The position numbers were made by a program, and so were the translations under genes. The notes under the pieces were generated by a model that was given only the letters and a program-made list of their open reading frames with translations, was not told the origin of the DNA and did no database searches. From Mactra quadrangularis (lineage: Eukaryota > Mollusca > Bivalvia > Venerida > Mactridae): DNA of 64,000 nucleotides. The stretch spans positions 64,313,872-64,377,871 of the forward strand of contig CM046301.1 of the NCBI GenBank assembly GCA_025267735.1, in the 5' to 3' direction. Positions 50,001-56,849 of the stretch are shown piece by piece. The first letter of the stretch is position 1, and each line of letters starts with the position of its first letter.

Positions 50001-52461
50001 GAAAGAGAATGGAGCACGCACATGTGAATGTTGAACAGAGGACTCGAAGAAAATACACAAAAAACAACTTAAATTACTGGTACCGCGGTATTTCGGAAAA
50101 AAGAAAAACTAAACTAAACGAAATAGAAAAAGAACAGATCGAGGCAAACTCTACCGTGAATAACTGTTATTCAAATATTGAAACCTTCAGCGTTATAGAG
50201 CTGAAAGAAATTTTGAAAAAGAATGGCATTGCTACAAAGTTAAGAAAAAATAAAAAAATATTACAATTATTAAAAGACAATGAGCTGATTTAATTGATGA
50301 AATATATATATATATATACATATGAAAATATCATCAATATATCTAGTACATGTATATATATGTAAACATGTGAATTTGGCAGTTTTGTTGTTACTTATTA
50401 TCATAATAAAATACAATTGTCAATAAAGTTACTGTATTTTGAATAATAAAAGTGTGAAATACTATTAACCTTCTTTTTTTATATTATTTCATTATTTATA
50501 TCTTTTCATATTATGAATGGCAAAATTGATATATGTACTGTCCATTTTTCTGAACTGTCAAAGTTTGAATAATTTCACAATGACTGATTTCGTAAAATCA
50601 TGATTGTAAGAAAAGTTCAGTTTTAACGCGCGAAGTCGCAGTGAAATTATTCATGTTTTTTCAGTTGAAAGAAAACGGACAATATTCGTATCGAACAGAA
50701 AACAATTGACACAAATATGTAACATTTCATTTATTGGGAGCTTTATCCCCCAATAATACTATGATATCGATATGGCTATGATCGTCATCAATGATCCTTA
50801 TCTTATCTCATCGATCACATCATGGGGTCTCGGTTTGTTGATTATGTTATTGCAAAACTGGTGTATCTACTATCAGTGCTATATGGCTGTATTGAATAGT
50901 CAAAATCTCGATGGGTCTTAAAGTTCGATATGAATACACAAACAAAAATGGAGAATCCTCATTCCAAAAACGGAGTAGAGAGAGAGAACATTTTTTCATC
51001 CTTTTTTGTCTTTTTTAATAAGAACTTCCTCCTTTTATTTTAGTTTTCTTTTTTAACAAAACTATTGCTGTCCATCTTGCCATAAACATCATACACATAT
51101 ATGTATGTATATGTATATAAAAACTAGATGGGAGCCCGTGCAAGCACGGGCTTTAGGTAATGACAGTGGTTATTGATTTAATAAAGAGAAATAACCGCTG
51201 CGGGGAGTTCGGTCTATTTTTAGTTTTATCTAGAACTATTTTTAGACACAAAAAAAACATTATATTTGTTGATTTTTGGCTGTTTTTGCAATTATCAACA
51301 GGCTCTGTCAAAAAAGAATTGTCAACTTGATATGCCGGTATATAGGTGCTCCAGCGACAAACAAAAGATTTATTCAAAGCTGCGCCGTTTCTTCCACAAA
51401 ACAGGAAACTCGCAAATTTAATAGTATAGATAGATAGATAGAAGATAGAAGATAGATGTATGTATATATATATGTACTTATGTGTTATAGATATATATAT
51501 GAATATGTAAGTGGGGATGGGGGTGCGTGTGGGTGAATGTATGCAGGAAGAGGGTGTGTGTGTATAAATGTATAAAGTTGATAAAAACAACAGTTTTTTA
51601 AGTTAGTTATAATTGTATGTACGAATATATTGTTATGAATTTGTCATGTAATATACTTGAAACTGTAAAAATAAAATGTGCATGACAAAAAAATGTATAT
51701 GCATGTATGTATACATGCAGGGGTGCGTGTGTGTAATAGTAAAGTTCCTTTGATGGTTCGGAATGTGCCGGTTGTCTGTTATAAAAACAAATCACTAATA
51801 AAATAAAAGCATCATTTTTACAGCAAAAAACTCAAAATCATTATGACTGGTCAAATACATGTGTAGTATTTGTTTCATTTAGAAGCTTATATATCCAGCT
51901 TGAATTGTGATGAATAAAAATGTCATTACTAGCATTAATTTTGAAAATTCCGGAATGGAATACGTAAAACATAATTATTGTTCCAAATTGATTAGTCCAT
52001 ATAACTGTTACCGTTCAGTCCAAAGACAATACATAACGCTGAAGTGCTATCACTGCAAAGTTAAAATATACATTGTACTTTTACACAATTGAACTAAGTC
52101 TTGTTGTTTTAAAGCGATAGTTTTACAGTTTTACAAAAGTAATATTGCATATAGTCAAGAAATAGATGGTAAAAAAACCTCGCCAAAATCTCGTACCTGG
52201 TCCGTACTGAACTTTATCAAGAACTGCTTGTTTAGACTCCAATAAGTTAGATGCACCTTCATCATTATCACTATAATTATCTTGACGTGTTTCATTTATC
52301 AAATTATCATAAAGTTTTCTTACATCAGAGAGCATGGCCTCACAGAGTGCATCGCGTTCATTACCAGTCAAAGTCTTCTCCGGGAAATATACAACGAAAA
52401 TAACTAATGACGTCATATATAATATCAACGCACATTTTAAAATCATCCATTTTATTTTCAT
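23001..52461 (-). CDS. Polypeptide N-acetylgalactosaminyltransferase-like protein, 11 exons
   Basis: Exons in coding order: 52461-52197, 38688-38535, 37844-37681, 36776-36612, 35721-35508, 33341-33224, 30351-30169, 29434-29300, 28186-28097, 24172-24026, 23129-23001. All are GT-AG; the sum is 1764 nt, giving 587 aa, normal for the family. Residues 5-26 form a type II membrane anchor, followed by a stem. The GT-A catalytic domain starts near 150 (VSIIIPFRDE) and has IDDGS at 188-192, the DxH metal site as DCH at 242-244, and GWLEPLL after it. The Gal/GalNAc-T motif is WGSEQ (350-354), followed by CGGTVEIIPCS. Residues 467-587 form a ricin-B lectin domain ending with NQRWTW. The family starts mucin-type O-glycosylation in the Golgi. 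WGGEN is altered and the usual MAGG-type loop is absent, so activity may be changed or lost. The paralogue is not identified. Confidence 0.94.
23829..23960 (-). repeat. Diverged SINE body fragment
   Basis: GTTCCTGG and later a GGTAGGCGGATAGAATGACT segment, then GTAGAAAATATTTCATTACC, match the body of the minus-strand SINE at 55380-55800. The tRNA-like head is absent. It lies in the last intron of the GALNT-like gene. Confidence 0.55.
24200..26480. other. GALNT-like intron 9, lower part: nothing supportable
   Basis: AT-rich intronic sequence. A minus-strand open frame at 26115-26366 has a charged, helix-prone composition (MTEKEENSLKHSILIKGDNL at its start) but no family match that I recognise and no clear splice links. 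Confidence 0.45.
26640..27060. repeat. Two tandem copies of a unit of about 180 bp
   Basis: AACATCATTGCGATTTGTA occurs at about 26749 and 26928. GGCAGAACCTGCGGGGTAAA occurs at about 26807 and 26988. Both give a spacing of about 180 bp. Confidence 0.75.
27170..27610. repeat. Tandem minisatellite, period about 118 bp, three to four copies
   Basis: GTTGGTTTCAACATACGTTT recurs at 27263, 27380 and 27499. Each copy has GGACTCGG before it and a TTTTAGTTTTAGTTT run after it. The minus-strand open frame here (27166-27393, repeating PESGQAM) is a translation of this repeat. Confidence 0.85.
27889..27914. repeat. Perfect 10-bp-stem hairpin
   Basis: AGTCGGTGCT at 27889-27898 and AGCACCGACT at 27905-27914 are separated by a 6-base loop, near the right end of the 26491-27969 unit. 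Confidence 0.6.
28375..28665 (+). repeat. tRNA-derived SINE of a different family (GALNT-like intron 8)
   Basis: A good B box (GGGTTCGAGACCC at about 28414) follows a degraded A-box region. The central part (GAGCAAGAAATTTACCTACG, then GTAGGTGTAAATGGGTACCT) resembles the deeply conserved central domains known from several metazoan SINE families; I recall the Nin-type domain but cannot verify it here. It is unrelated in body to the SINE at 52788. Confidence 0.6.
28700..28800. repeat. Small inverted repeat
   Basis: TGGACTTCAGAAA at about 28719 and TTTTCTGAAGTCC at about 28769 form a stem, with weaker symmetry outside (TTACTTGTAAAA against CTTATTTACG). Confidence 0.4.
30560..30860 (-). pseudogene. 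Penelope-like retroelement remnant: GIY-YIG endonuclease domain
   Basis: The minus strand reads VIYLITCKKCYKQHVGQTT, then QRMNRHKFDI. After a frameshift it continues SVSEHFNAQGHNIQGF, IDKVKNYWNRLL and KETSWIHRFDTL. The CxxC, the YLI...VGQT pair, the SEHFN.QGH segment and the final ETSWIH are the C-terminal layout of Penelope/Neptune-type elements. The reverse transcriptase part is absent. It lies in intron 6 of the GALNT-like gene. Confidence 0.7.
31130..31440. repeat. Diverged duplication, period about 232 bp
   Basis: CTAAGTAAACAGAAATACAG, GCTCGGACTTACG and TGAGAGCCGAG near 31133-31200 recur as GTAAGTAAACGGATATAAAG, ACTCGGACATACG and TGAGAGCCGAA near 31363-31425. The minus-strand open frames at 30953-31225 and 31260-31493 follow this repeat and are not considered genes. 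Confidence 0.6.
32140..32350. repeat. Degenerate minisatellite, period about 47 bp
   Basis: Cores like CCCGCATATTGAAAATG occur at about 32145, 32185, 32232, 32279 and 32328. An outlying related copy, CCGCGTATTGAACATTTGGG, lies at about 32745. Confidence 0.7.
33425..33866. repeat. hAT-like MITE with GGCGGATCCAGG ends
   Basis: CATAGGCGGATCCAGG at 33425-33440 is inverted exactly at 33851-33866. This terminus is familiar from animal hAT elements. A G9 run and a C-rich stretch lie near the right end. The element is bracketed by similar 40-45-bp direct sequences (CATGTATCCATGGAAATG near 33389, CATGTATCCAAGAAAG near 33870), so it sits inside an older duplication or has a long imperfect flank. An inner segment at 33600-33720 resembles 54920-55040. 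Confidence 0.7.
34300..34866. mobile_element. TA-flanked MITE carrying a nested insertion
   Basis: The ends GTGCGTAC (34300) and GTACGCAC (34866) are flanked by TA. The outer parts align with the reverse complement of 11548-11825. About 300 bp in the middle (roughly 34455-34755) has no counterpart there; it includes the hairpin at 34560-34629. Confidence 0.75.
34560..34629. repeat. Hairpin with arms CATTCGGAACACCCTCG
   Basis: The left arm at 34560 is inverted at the right (CGAGGATGTTCCGAATG) with one mismatch. The left arm plus loop also occurs at about 23565-23600 (CATTCGGAACACCTTGACC, then TTTCATGAATGAAT), so this is a dispersed motif. Confidence 0.65.
36090..36537. mobile_element. 448-bp hAT MITE with perfect 8-bp target duplication
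   Basis: Terminal repeats are TAGGGGTGTAAC and GTTACACCCCTA. AGTATTAT occurs directly outside both ends (36082-36089 and 36538-36545). The interior has ATTGCAATATATTGCAATAC palindromes and several AACCGGT pieces. It ends 74 bp from the edge of GALNT-like exon 4 (36612). Confidence 0.92.
36985..37310. repeat. Degenerate short-period minisatellite (core AAACCGCACACTTCC)
   Basis: About 15-18 imperfect copies of a core of roughly 16-20 bp fill GALNT-like intron 3. The minus-strand open frame at 37008-37211 is its translation. Confidence 0.75.
39130..39295. repeat. Dispersed repeat, inverse copy of 21615-21760
   Basis: CAATCTCCGTGAACAGATAT through CATTTTGATTTCGTAATTTC mirrors the copy at 21615-21760. 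Confidence 0.7.
39389..40000 (+). pseudogene. Non-LTR retrotransposon (LINE) 3' remnant
   Basis: The frame from 39389 (MLNRGILFVEQTCIYNYLEK; later FLKYNTLIKSF and NWKQML) has the layout of the region after the reverse transcriptase in L1-like elements. After several frame breaks it reads CDVCFSQIDSLPHIFWEC, then QSFWRDL at about 39871-39955, a zinc-knuckle-like CxxC..H..C segment. No polymerase core was seen. Confidence 0.55.
40340..40790 (-). pseudogene. Tc1/mariner transposase remnant
   Basis: On the minus strand, WCWEFSDESCFDLCNS and LIRVLKRVSVTTRCLLR correspond to the FSDES...R.RR segment of Tc1 transposases. Further on, QNKDDRPHLAHVTKDFLQAN and NINVFSWYSDHENY correspond to the D.ARPH...FL...I....W segment. 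Several frame breaks and the missing N-terminal helix-turn-helix mark it as dead. Confidence 0.65.
41665..44290. repeat. Eleven dispersed copies of the 14-bp motif GTTAACGTATCTTA
   Basis: The core TAACGTATCTTA (or inverse) starts at about 41674(-), 42039(+), 42205(+), 42388(+), 43399(-), 43569(-), 43589(-, GTTGAAC variant), 43904(+), 43919(+), 44082(+) and 44273(+). Most copies keep GTTAAC on one side and end in TTAC. Intervening sequence is AT-rich, unrelated between copies and noncoding. I found no exact copy elsewhere in the window. Spacing is irregular, so this is a site cluster rather than a tandem repeat. Confidence 0.9.
44300..45440. repeat. Imperfect direct duplication with AGTTTTGGTCCCATTTG
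   Basis: Two related blocks at about 45066-45175 and 45265-45370 share TTTGTGCAAA, GA(T/C)(G/A)TGA(A/G)AAAG and AGTTTTGGTCCCATTTG. Sequence before them is AT-rich and noncoding. Confidence 0.55.
45760..45765 (-). terminator. Polyadenylation signal for the chromodomain gene
   Basis: AATAAA on the minus strand, about 145 nt beyond the stop codon at 45909. Confidence 0.45.
45909..47067 (-). CDS. Small chromodomain protein, two exons, nested in GALNT-like intron 1
   Basis: Exons 47067-46900 and 46385-45909 join in phase 0 across a GT-AG intron, giving 214 aa with no internal stop. The chromodomain is formed across the junction: NYYVERLIWKK, then (exon 2) HYLVKWQDFDLVDSTWEPEN. The aromatic cage positions (Y in YYVE, W in VKW, F in QDF) are kept, so methyl-lysine binding is plausible. 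The N-terminus (MSFILRKRNK) is basic. The C-terminal 120 residues, with NLPNNWFYRL and FPVKITPRLHFRKVFV, are not a domain I recognise. It lies on the same strand as its host gene and about 1.3 kb from the oppositely oriented transposase-like pseudogene, which allows either a domesticated gene or a partner in one mobile element. A CDY-like or HP1-like identity is not supported by the C-terminus. Confidence 0.75.
48423..50293 (+). pseudogene. Transposase-like gene of a widespread uncharacterised metazoan family, with C-terminal SAP-like segment
   Basis: Three collinear frames: 48423-48902, 48944-49954 and, after an in-frame TAA at 49952, on to 50293. The middle part has FFVGGDMKFIQILLG, a CPWCK zinc-type pair, DELHMMMRITD, TPNLHVLLYHVPYFLNKFG and FSGQSVEKTND. 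As I recall, this set occurs in many unannotated mollusc, lancelet and fish proteins and parallels RNase-H-fold transposases such as RAG1/Transib (zinc insertion, LH before an acidic residue, late Glu). The last 40 residues (FSVIELKEILKKNG) look like a SAP DNA-binding motif. A frameshift near 48890, in an A-run, and the apparent loss of the segment expected to hold the first catalytic Asp make it nonfunctional as read. A 5' UTR intron (donor near 48086, acceptor at 48373) is possible. Confidence 0.75.
50300..51120. other. AT-rich sequence, no gene seen
   Basis: (TA)n stretches at 50304-50350 and about 51095-51120; nothing else supportable. Confidence 0.5.
51124..51430 (-). mobile_element. 307-bp nonautonomous Helitron
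   Basis: Read on the minus strand, the element starts TCTATACTATTAAA (canonical Helitron 5' end) at 51430. It ends with the hairpin GCCCGTGC-TT-GCACGGGC, then CTAG at 51124-51127. It sits exactly between A (51431 complement) and T (51123 complement), the expected Helitron target, with no target duplication. It borders a GATA microsatellite on its 5' side. Confidence 0.93.
51431..51560. repeat. GATA and GT/TA microsatellite
   Basis: (GATA)n followed by TATATA and GTGTGTGTG stretches adjoining the Helitron. Confidence 0.8.
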
Positions 52462-53257
52462 TTTTAAACTGACTGCGTTTTACGTAAGGTGTTTATAACA
52501 TAGTCTGAGGAACATTGGTTTACTGAAATGCTTGCAAAGTGTCCAAGTAATCACGACAAGTTTTACGATCAATGGATAAATGCTGTTGGTAAAGACGTTT
52601 CTTAAGAGGCTTATGAACATATTCACATCTGTTACTTTGGTTGGTTTGATCAATAAAAACTTGCTATAGAAATTAAAAAGCACGTGCTATAACCAATATA
52701 CAGTTAGTGCAAATTGTCACGATACAGATTGTTTATTATACGCTTAGGTAACTGTATCACTTTTAACGGAGTCAATGTATTCAAATACAACCCGGGTCGA
52801 TAGCGCAGTTGGTAGCGCGCCGGGATTTGGATACTCGTGGCCGAGGGGGTGCGGGTTCGAATCCCACCCGGGGAGGTTATACCCTTCCATGAAAATTTGA
52901 CAGTAATGTCGATTTTCCTCCATTGATTAGACAATATGGAGAAGTTTCCGGCCTTGTGGAAGGGTAGGTGAGTACTGGTTATAGACAATGGTCCAGGAAA
53001 GCTAGGTTAGGTGCGCTGGACGCCGTGAAATGACCTAAATTGTGTTGATACGGCGTTAACTCCAATAAATAAATAAATAAATAAATAAATGTATTCAAAT
53101 AATAATTTTATTTCATATTAGCCTATATGGTTTACATGTTTATTTTCTATAATTGACTACTGTTCGCTGAGATAAGCAAATGTCATTATAAAAAGTTTCA
53201 ATAAAAAGTACACTGTATGGTAACGGTGTACGTTAGAAAAGAAAGAAGCAGTCCAAG
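52462..53257. promoter_or_regulatory. Head-to-head promoter region between the GALNT-like gene and the small gene at 53258
   Basis: The two start codons face away from each other about 0.8 kb apart. The spacer holds the SINE at 52788-53087, leaving roughly 330 bp and 170 bp on either side. No TATA box is convincing. The promoter function is inferred from position. Confidence 0.4.
52788..53087 (+). mobile_element. Full-length, young tRNA-derived SINE with 14-bp target duplication
   Basis: AATGTATTCAAATA occurs at 52774-52787 and 53088-53101. The head folds like a tRNA: acceptor arms CCCGGGT / ACCCGGG, A box TAGCGCAGTTGGTAGCGC, B box GGTTCGAATCC. A body of about 190 bp and an (AATA)n tail follow. 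Copies of the same family are at 16363 and 10793. Confidence 0.95.
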
Positions 53258-56249
53258 ATGGCGGACGCGTCAACTTACGAAATGTAGGTACTTAGTTTTC
53301 TTATTGATTTCTCCATTCACATCACGCATTACATGTTGACTTTGGCATATTCTGAAAGCGCTTGAAATTCTCTTTCCTCGGATGTATAACACTAGCTGGT
53401 CCTTTGATTTGCTAAGCCGTAGTTTGGATTCACAAAACAAAAATAATCGTAAATTGAAAACGAAGCGGGACCAAACTTGTTATCCCGTTGTTTTTACAGT
53501 TTTTCGGTATTAAAGCTAGGTAAACAATGTTTGCTAACAAAAAATATGGCATGTCCTAAGCATTTTGTACGATTTAGTTATTCTCTACATGCAAAACTCT
53601 TCTCAAAAACGATGTTTGAAATTTTCATGAGTGTACGTAGAGAATCCCATCGTTAAGTAAAGAATTTGAGAAATGAATAAATGTGCTTATCCAATGCTTA
53701 TGCAATGTTAATACTTATGTTATGTTTTTATCATTATGCTTTATTATATGCGTCATTTATAATTACATGTATGTATAAAAATGACAATATTATCATACAA
53801 TTTGGTCGTTGTCAAGTTCATTATTCCATGTACTATGAGAACAAGCTGCGTCAACGGGCAGTAAGATTGACTAGCTAGTTTTTTTATTCTTGCAAGCTGA
53901 ATATGTTCATGGATAATTGTGTACCTGCTGATTAACTATGGTGGCTTATTTGAGTTTGTTATATTCTATTTACAGTGCCATCCATAATTAACTTTACTCT
54001 TTTGCAAATGTTTGATTTGATTTTAACCTTTTACCAATTCTTAAGAAATAAAAACACATCTTTAAAGATCAAATTCATCGAAGAAAACAAACATAAAAAT
54101 CTTACGTGTTTTTAGCAAGACTGTTATCAACTGTCGAAGCTATTAGCGGCATTCCAGCACTGCGACCAAGATTTGTGGTCCATTTTCCACTCGCCAGCAA
54201 ATAGTTCTATAATATTCAAAACTCGATTTACAAGCTCACATTCTCTTTGAAAAGCTAAAGAGGATTTGGTTCACTAAGACACTTGGTGACAACACTTCTG
54301 TGAATTTTTTTTGAAATCCATTGACAAATGTAGATGAAATTGTGAATAGAAAAATATTTCCCTATTTTTACACATGTCTAATTGTTGACCAGCTACGAAG
54401 AAAACTGTCGTCTGCTCAAATAAATGTTGTCTGCCACATTAATCTTTTATCCAATGTTTTAAAAAAATGGTGGAAATATTGTCTGAATGACAAACAGTTT
54501 GAAACCAAGCGCCGCAAAAACAATTTACTGTTTTGTGACGGCAGTCTGTGATGCATATTGGAGAAAGTAAAAATCAACCCGCGGACAACTCAATCTGTAT
54601 TATAATTGATAAATAATTGAGTGATCTGGATAAAAAGTACTTTAGTCAGACGTTATTATAATGGAATTTAATGGTGCATAGGAGATGTTTGTGAATAAAA
54701 TTCAATTATTGTTAGATGTTTAGATTATTTCTGATCAGAACAGAATCTTTATTGTATAAACACAGGTTACATTTATATAAAATAACAACATGTGAAATAA
54801 TTTTTAAAAGTAACAAGAATCGCATTAAAATGAAGATTGCGTAAAATAGTGTCAACCTAAAGCTCATTTCTGATGGAATCAGGCTTATTTACAGAATCTA
54901 AAATATATTTTCCCAAGGTATACAATAAAATCATCTTGGTATATATCATATAATTTTCTTACAGCCTTTGGATCAGTGTTAAAATCTTACAAATAGTTAG
55001 AAGGAATTGTCCTTGAATTATTGTACGTTGTGTCAGTGTATTAGAGTACTCCTAGTTTTGTTACTTATTGCATGCGTACTCGAAGCGAAATCGAGACATT
55101 TCTTGATTTTTTGTTGTGCATATCAACACGCTAATAATTTTCACCAAAGTGACAGCTCGGGATTTTTGCACGAGAAGCACGTGCCCATTTCAGCGTTTTA
55201 GCACGACAAAATCAATTTTGACATTTACGACATTATAGACTTTACTTATTTCCATGAATGATCAGACATAAATGTTGAAAAATTAAAAATTCCAACATCA
55301 TTTAATTTGGGGTACTTAGAAGTATATTTCAAGATCTTGTAATACTATAGTTAAAGTTGATTGTTTTGCTCTAAGATGGAAATCCCTTGCAGACTGACTG
55401 ACTCCGCAAAAGTATGCCCCGCCTGGGAATGGAACCAACGCCCCTTCGATCAGTAGATTCGTGTATAATAATCATTGATTGTTTTTTAGGGGGGGGGGGG
55501 TGTTAACGCCGTAGCAACACATTGTGTAGGTTATATCACGACGGTTAGTCCACCTATACTCACTGTTCCTGGAAAGGCTAAATCTATGGATTTAGCTGTT
55601 AACCAACTACTAAGAGCATACTTTCGTCAGTGGCTGACAATTGTCCAACATGATTAAGAATCATTGGTAGGAGGGAGAATGGCTGTAGAAATTATTTCAT
55701 GACCAAGCTCCACGAAAGTATACCCCCGCCCGGGAATCGAACCCACGACCCCTCGATCAATAGTCTTGTGCTTTACCGACTGAGCTAGCCGGATGTGCTA
55801 ATCATTGATTATATGCCTTAGGCCTCAACAAGTTGATCATATGTTTTATGGATTCGCTCGCACCTTAATTTTGACGGTTTTTACACAATTTTTTTATTTC
55901 CTCGCTCGCTCATAAAAATTTGGTTAATCTGCTATATAAAACAACTAAATTAAGATTTTTTAAAATTTTTATTTATTCGCTCGCTCGCCCCATTCCCCCC
56001 CCAGAAAAATCCATAGAACACATGATCAACTTGTTGTGGCCTTACAGTCATTATTTATAAATGTCTTGTTTCAGATGTGAAGTAGATGCTAACACACATA
56101 TAATATCACAATCAACTCATGAAACAAGATTTGTGTTCCAAGATTTTGAATACTCTAGTGATAAAGGCGGTTTATTTACCGCCGGCCTGAAGGCCGGTGG
56201 TATATTGGAGTCGTCAGAATCTGATGACCATGGCAGGAGCAGTTCATGA
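53258..56249 (+). CDS. Small protein of unknown function, two exons (66 aa)
   Basis: Exon 1 is 53258-53283 (ATGGCGGAC start in a strong AAGATGG context, donor GTAGGT). Exon 2 is 56075-56249 (acceptor TTGTTTCAG). They join in phase 2 to read MADASTYEICEV and onward to FVFQDFEYSSDKGG, AGLKAGGILESSES and a stop. There is no signal peptide or membrane segment; the C-terminus is Ser/acid-rich. I do not recognise the family. An AATAAA at 56802-56807 could end the transcript. The intron contains repeats, including a Harbinger MITE that stops 33 bp before exon 2. An additional internal exon cannot be excluded. Confidence 0.5.
53290..55375. other. Intron of the small gene: no further exon identified
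   Basis: AT-rich. A segment at about 54920-55040 resembles 33600-33720 (shared ATATCATATAATTTTCT, GTTAAAATCT, GAAGGAATTGT), so it is part of a dispersed repeat. Confidence 0.45.
55380..55800 (-). repeat. Minus-strand tRNA-derived SINE plus a second, older copy
   Basis: The head, read on the minus strand from about 55793, is CCGGCTAGCTCAGTCGGTAA, then GTGGGTTCGATTCCCGGGCG. It has good A and B boxes but poor acceptor pairing, so it is a SINE head rather than a tRNA gene. A diverged head lies at about 55405-55460 (GGAATGGAACC), with a shared body between. A body fragment is also at 23829-23960. Confidence 0.65.
55821..56041. mobile_element. PIF/Harbinger-type MITE, copy 2
   Basis: GGCCTCAACAAGTTGATCAT is inverted at the right (ATGATCAACTTGTTGTGGCC, one mismatch), and both ends are flanked by TTA (55818-55820 and 56042-56044). 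Homologous to 8458-8669. TCGCTCGCTC-type runs are inside. Confidence 0.88.
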
Positions 56250-56801
56250 TTTCTTTTACTTGTATGTTCATTGTAATGCTACATTCTGTAAATCTGATGA
56301 TTTTACCGTTGGTTGCCCGCAGTCTTGTAATCCAGAACAACTTCTCATTGGATAAGCCATAGAATTAATAGACGGTCAAATTAGTATTCGACGATAACCG
56401 TTTTGTTGGCAATTTAGGATTTTGAATTCACTTAATTGTAAAAAACATGTTGATGTCAGACCACATTTTTTCCATAAACTGTTGTCTGGTTGTACTCTGT
56501 ATTTTTGATATTTTGTTAACATTTTCAACATGTTAGATTTTCACATTATATTAGATACCATTTTGTATGAACAAATATAAAATAGTCTATGTTCATATCG
56601 AAGGGAGATAATTAATCACTATCATTAACAGTTTTCATTAATTACTTTACAGCAGTATGTGTTTTAGGTATCGAATCAATGCAAATTGTTTACATATTGT
56701 TAGAAATCAAAGTTACGTGTCTTATGTTTTGTAATCGAATTATTGAAGTTTATATACATGTATGTATGGTATTTAATCATGTACTATATACACGTTTCTT
56801 G

Positions 56802-56838
56802 AATAAAGTTCTGTTCTGTTCAGTTCTGTTCTGTTTGG
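56802..56838 (+). terminator. AATAAA signal followed by a (GTTCT)n run
   Basis: AATAAA at 56802-56807, then five GTTCT-like pentamers; a plausible 3' end for the small gene. Confidence 0.35.
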
Positions 56839-56849
56839 TAATAATGTGT

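Noticed and set aside
52790..52875. tRNA gene
   Set aside because: Good A and B boxes and acceptor stem, but it is the head of a 300-bp SINE with tail and target duplication, and the anticodon arm does not fold well.
55724..55793. Minus-strand tRNA gene
   Set aside because: B box is good but acceptor and anticodon stems do not pair, and the adjoining body is repeated in the window; a SINE head.
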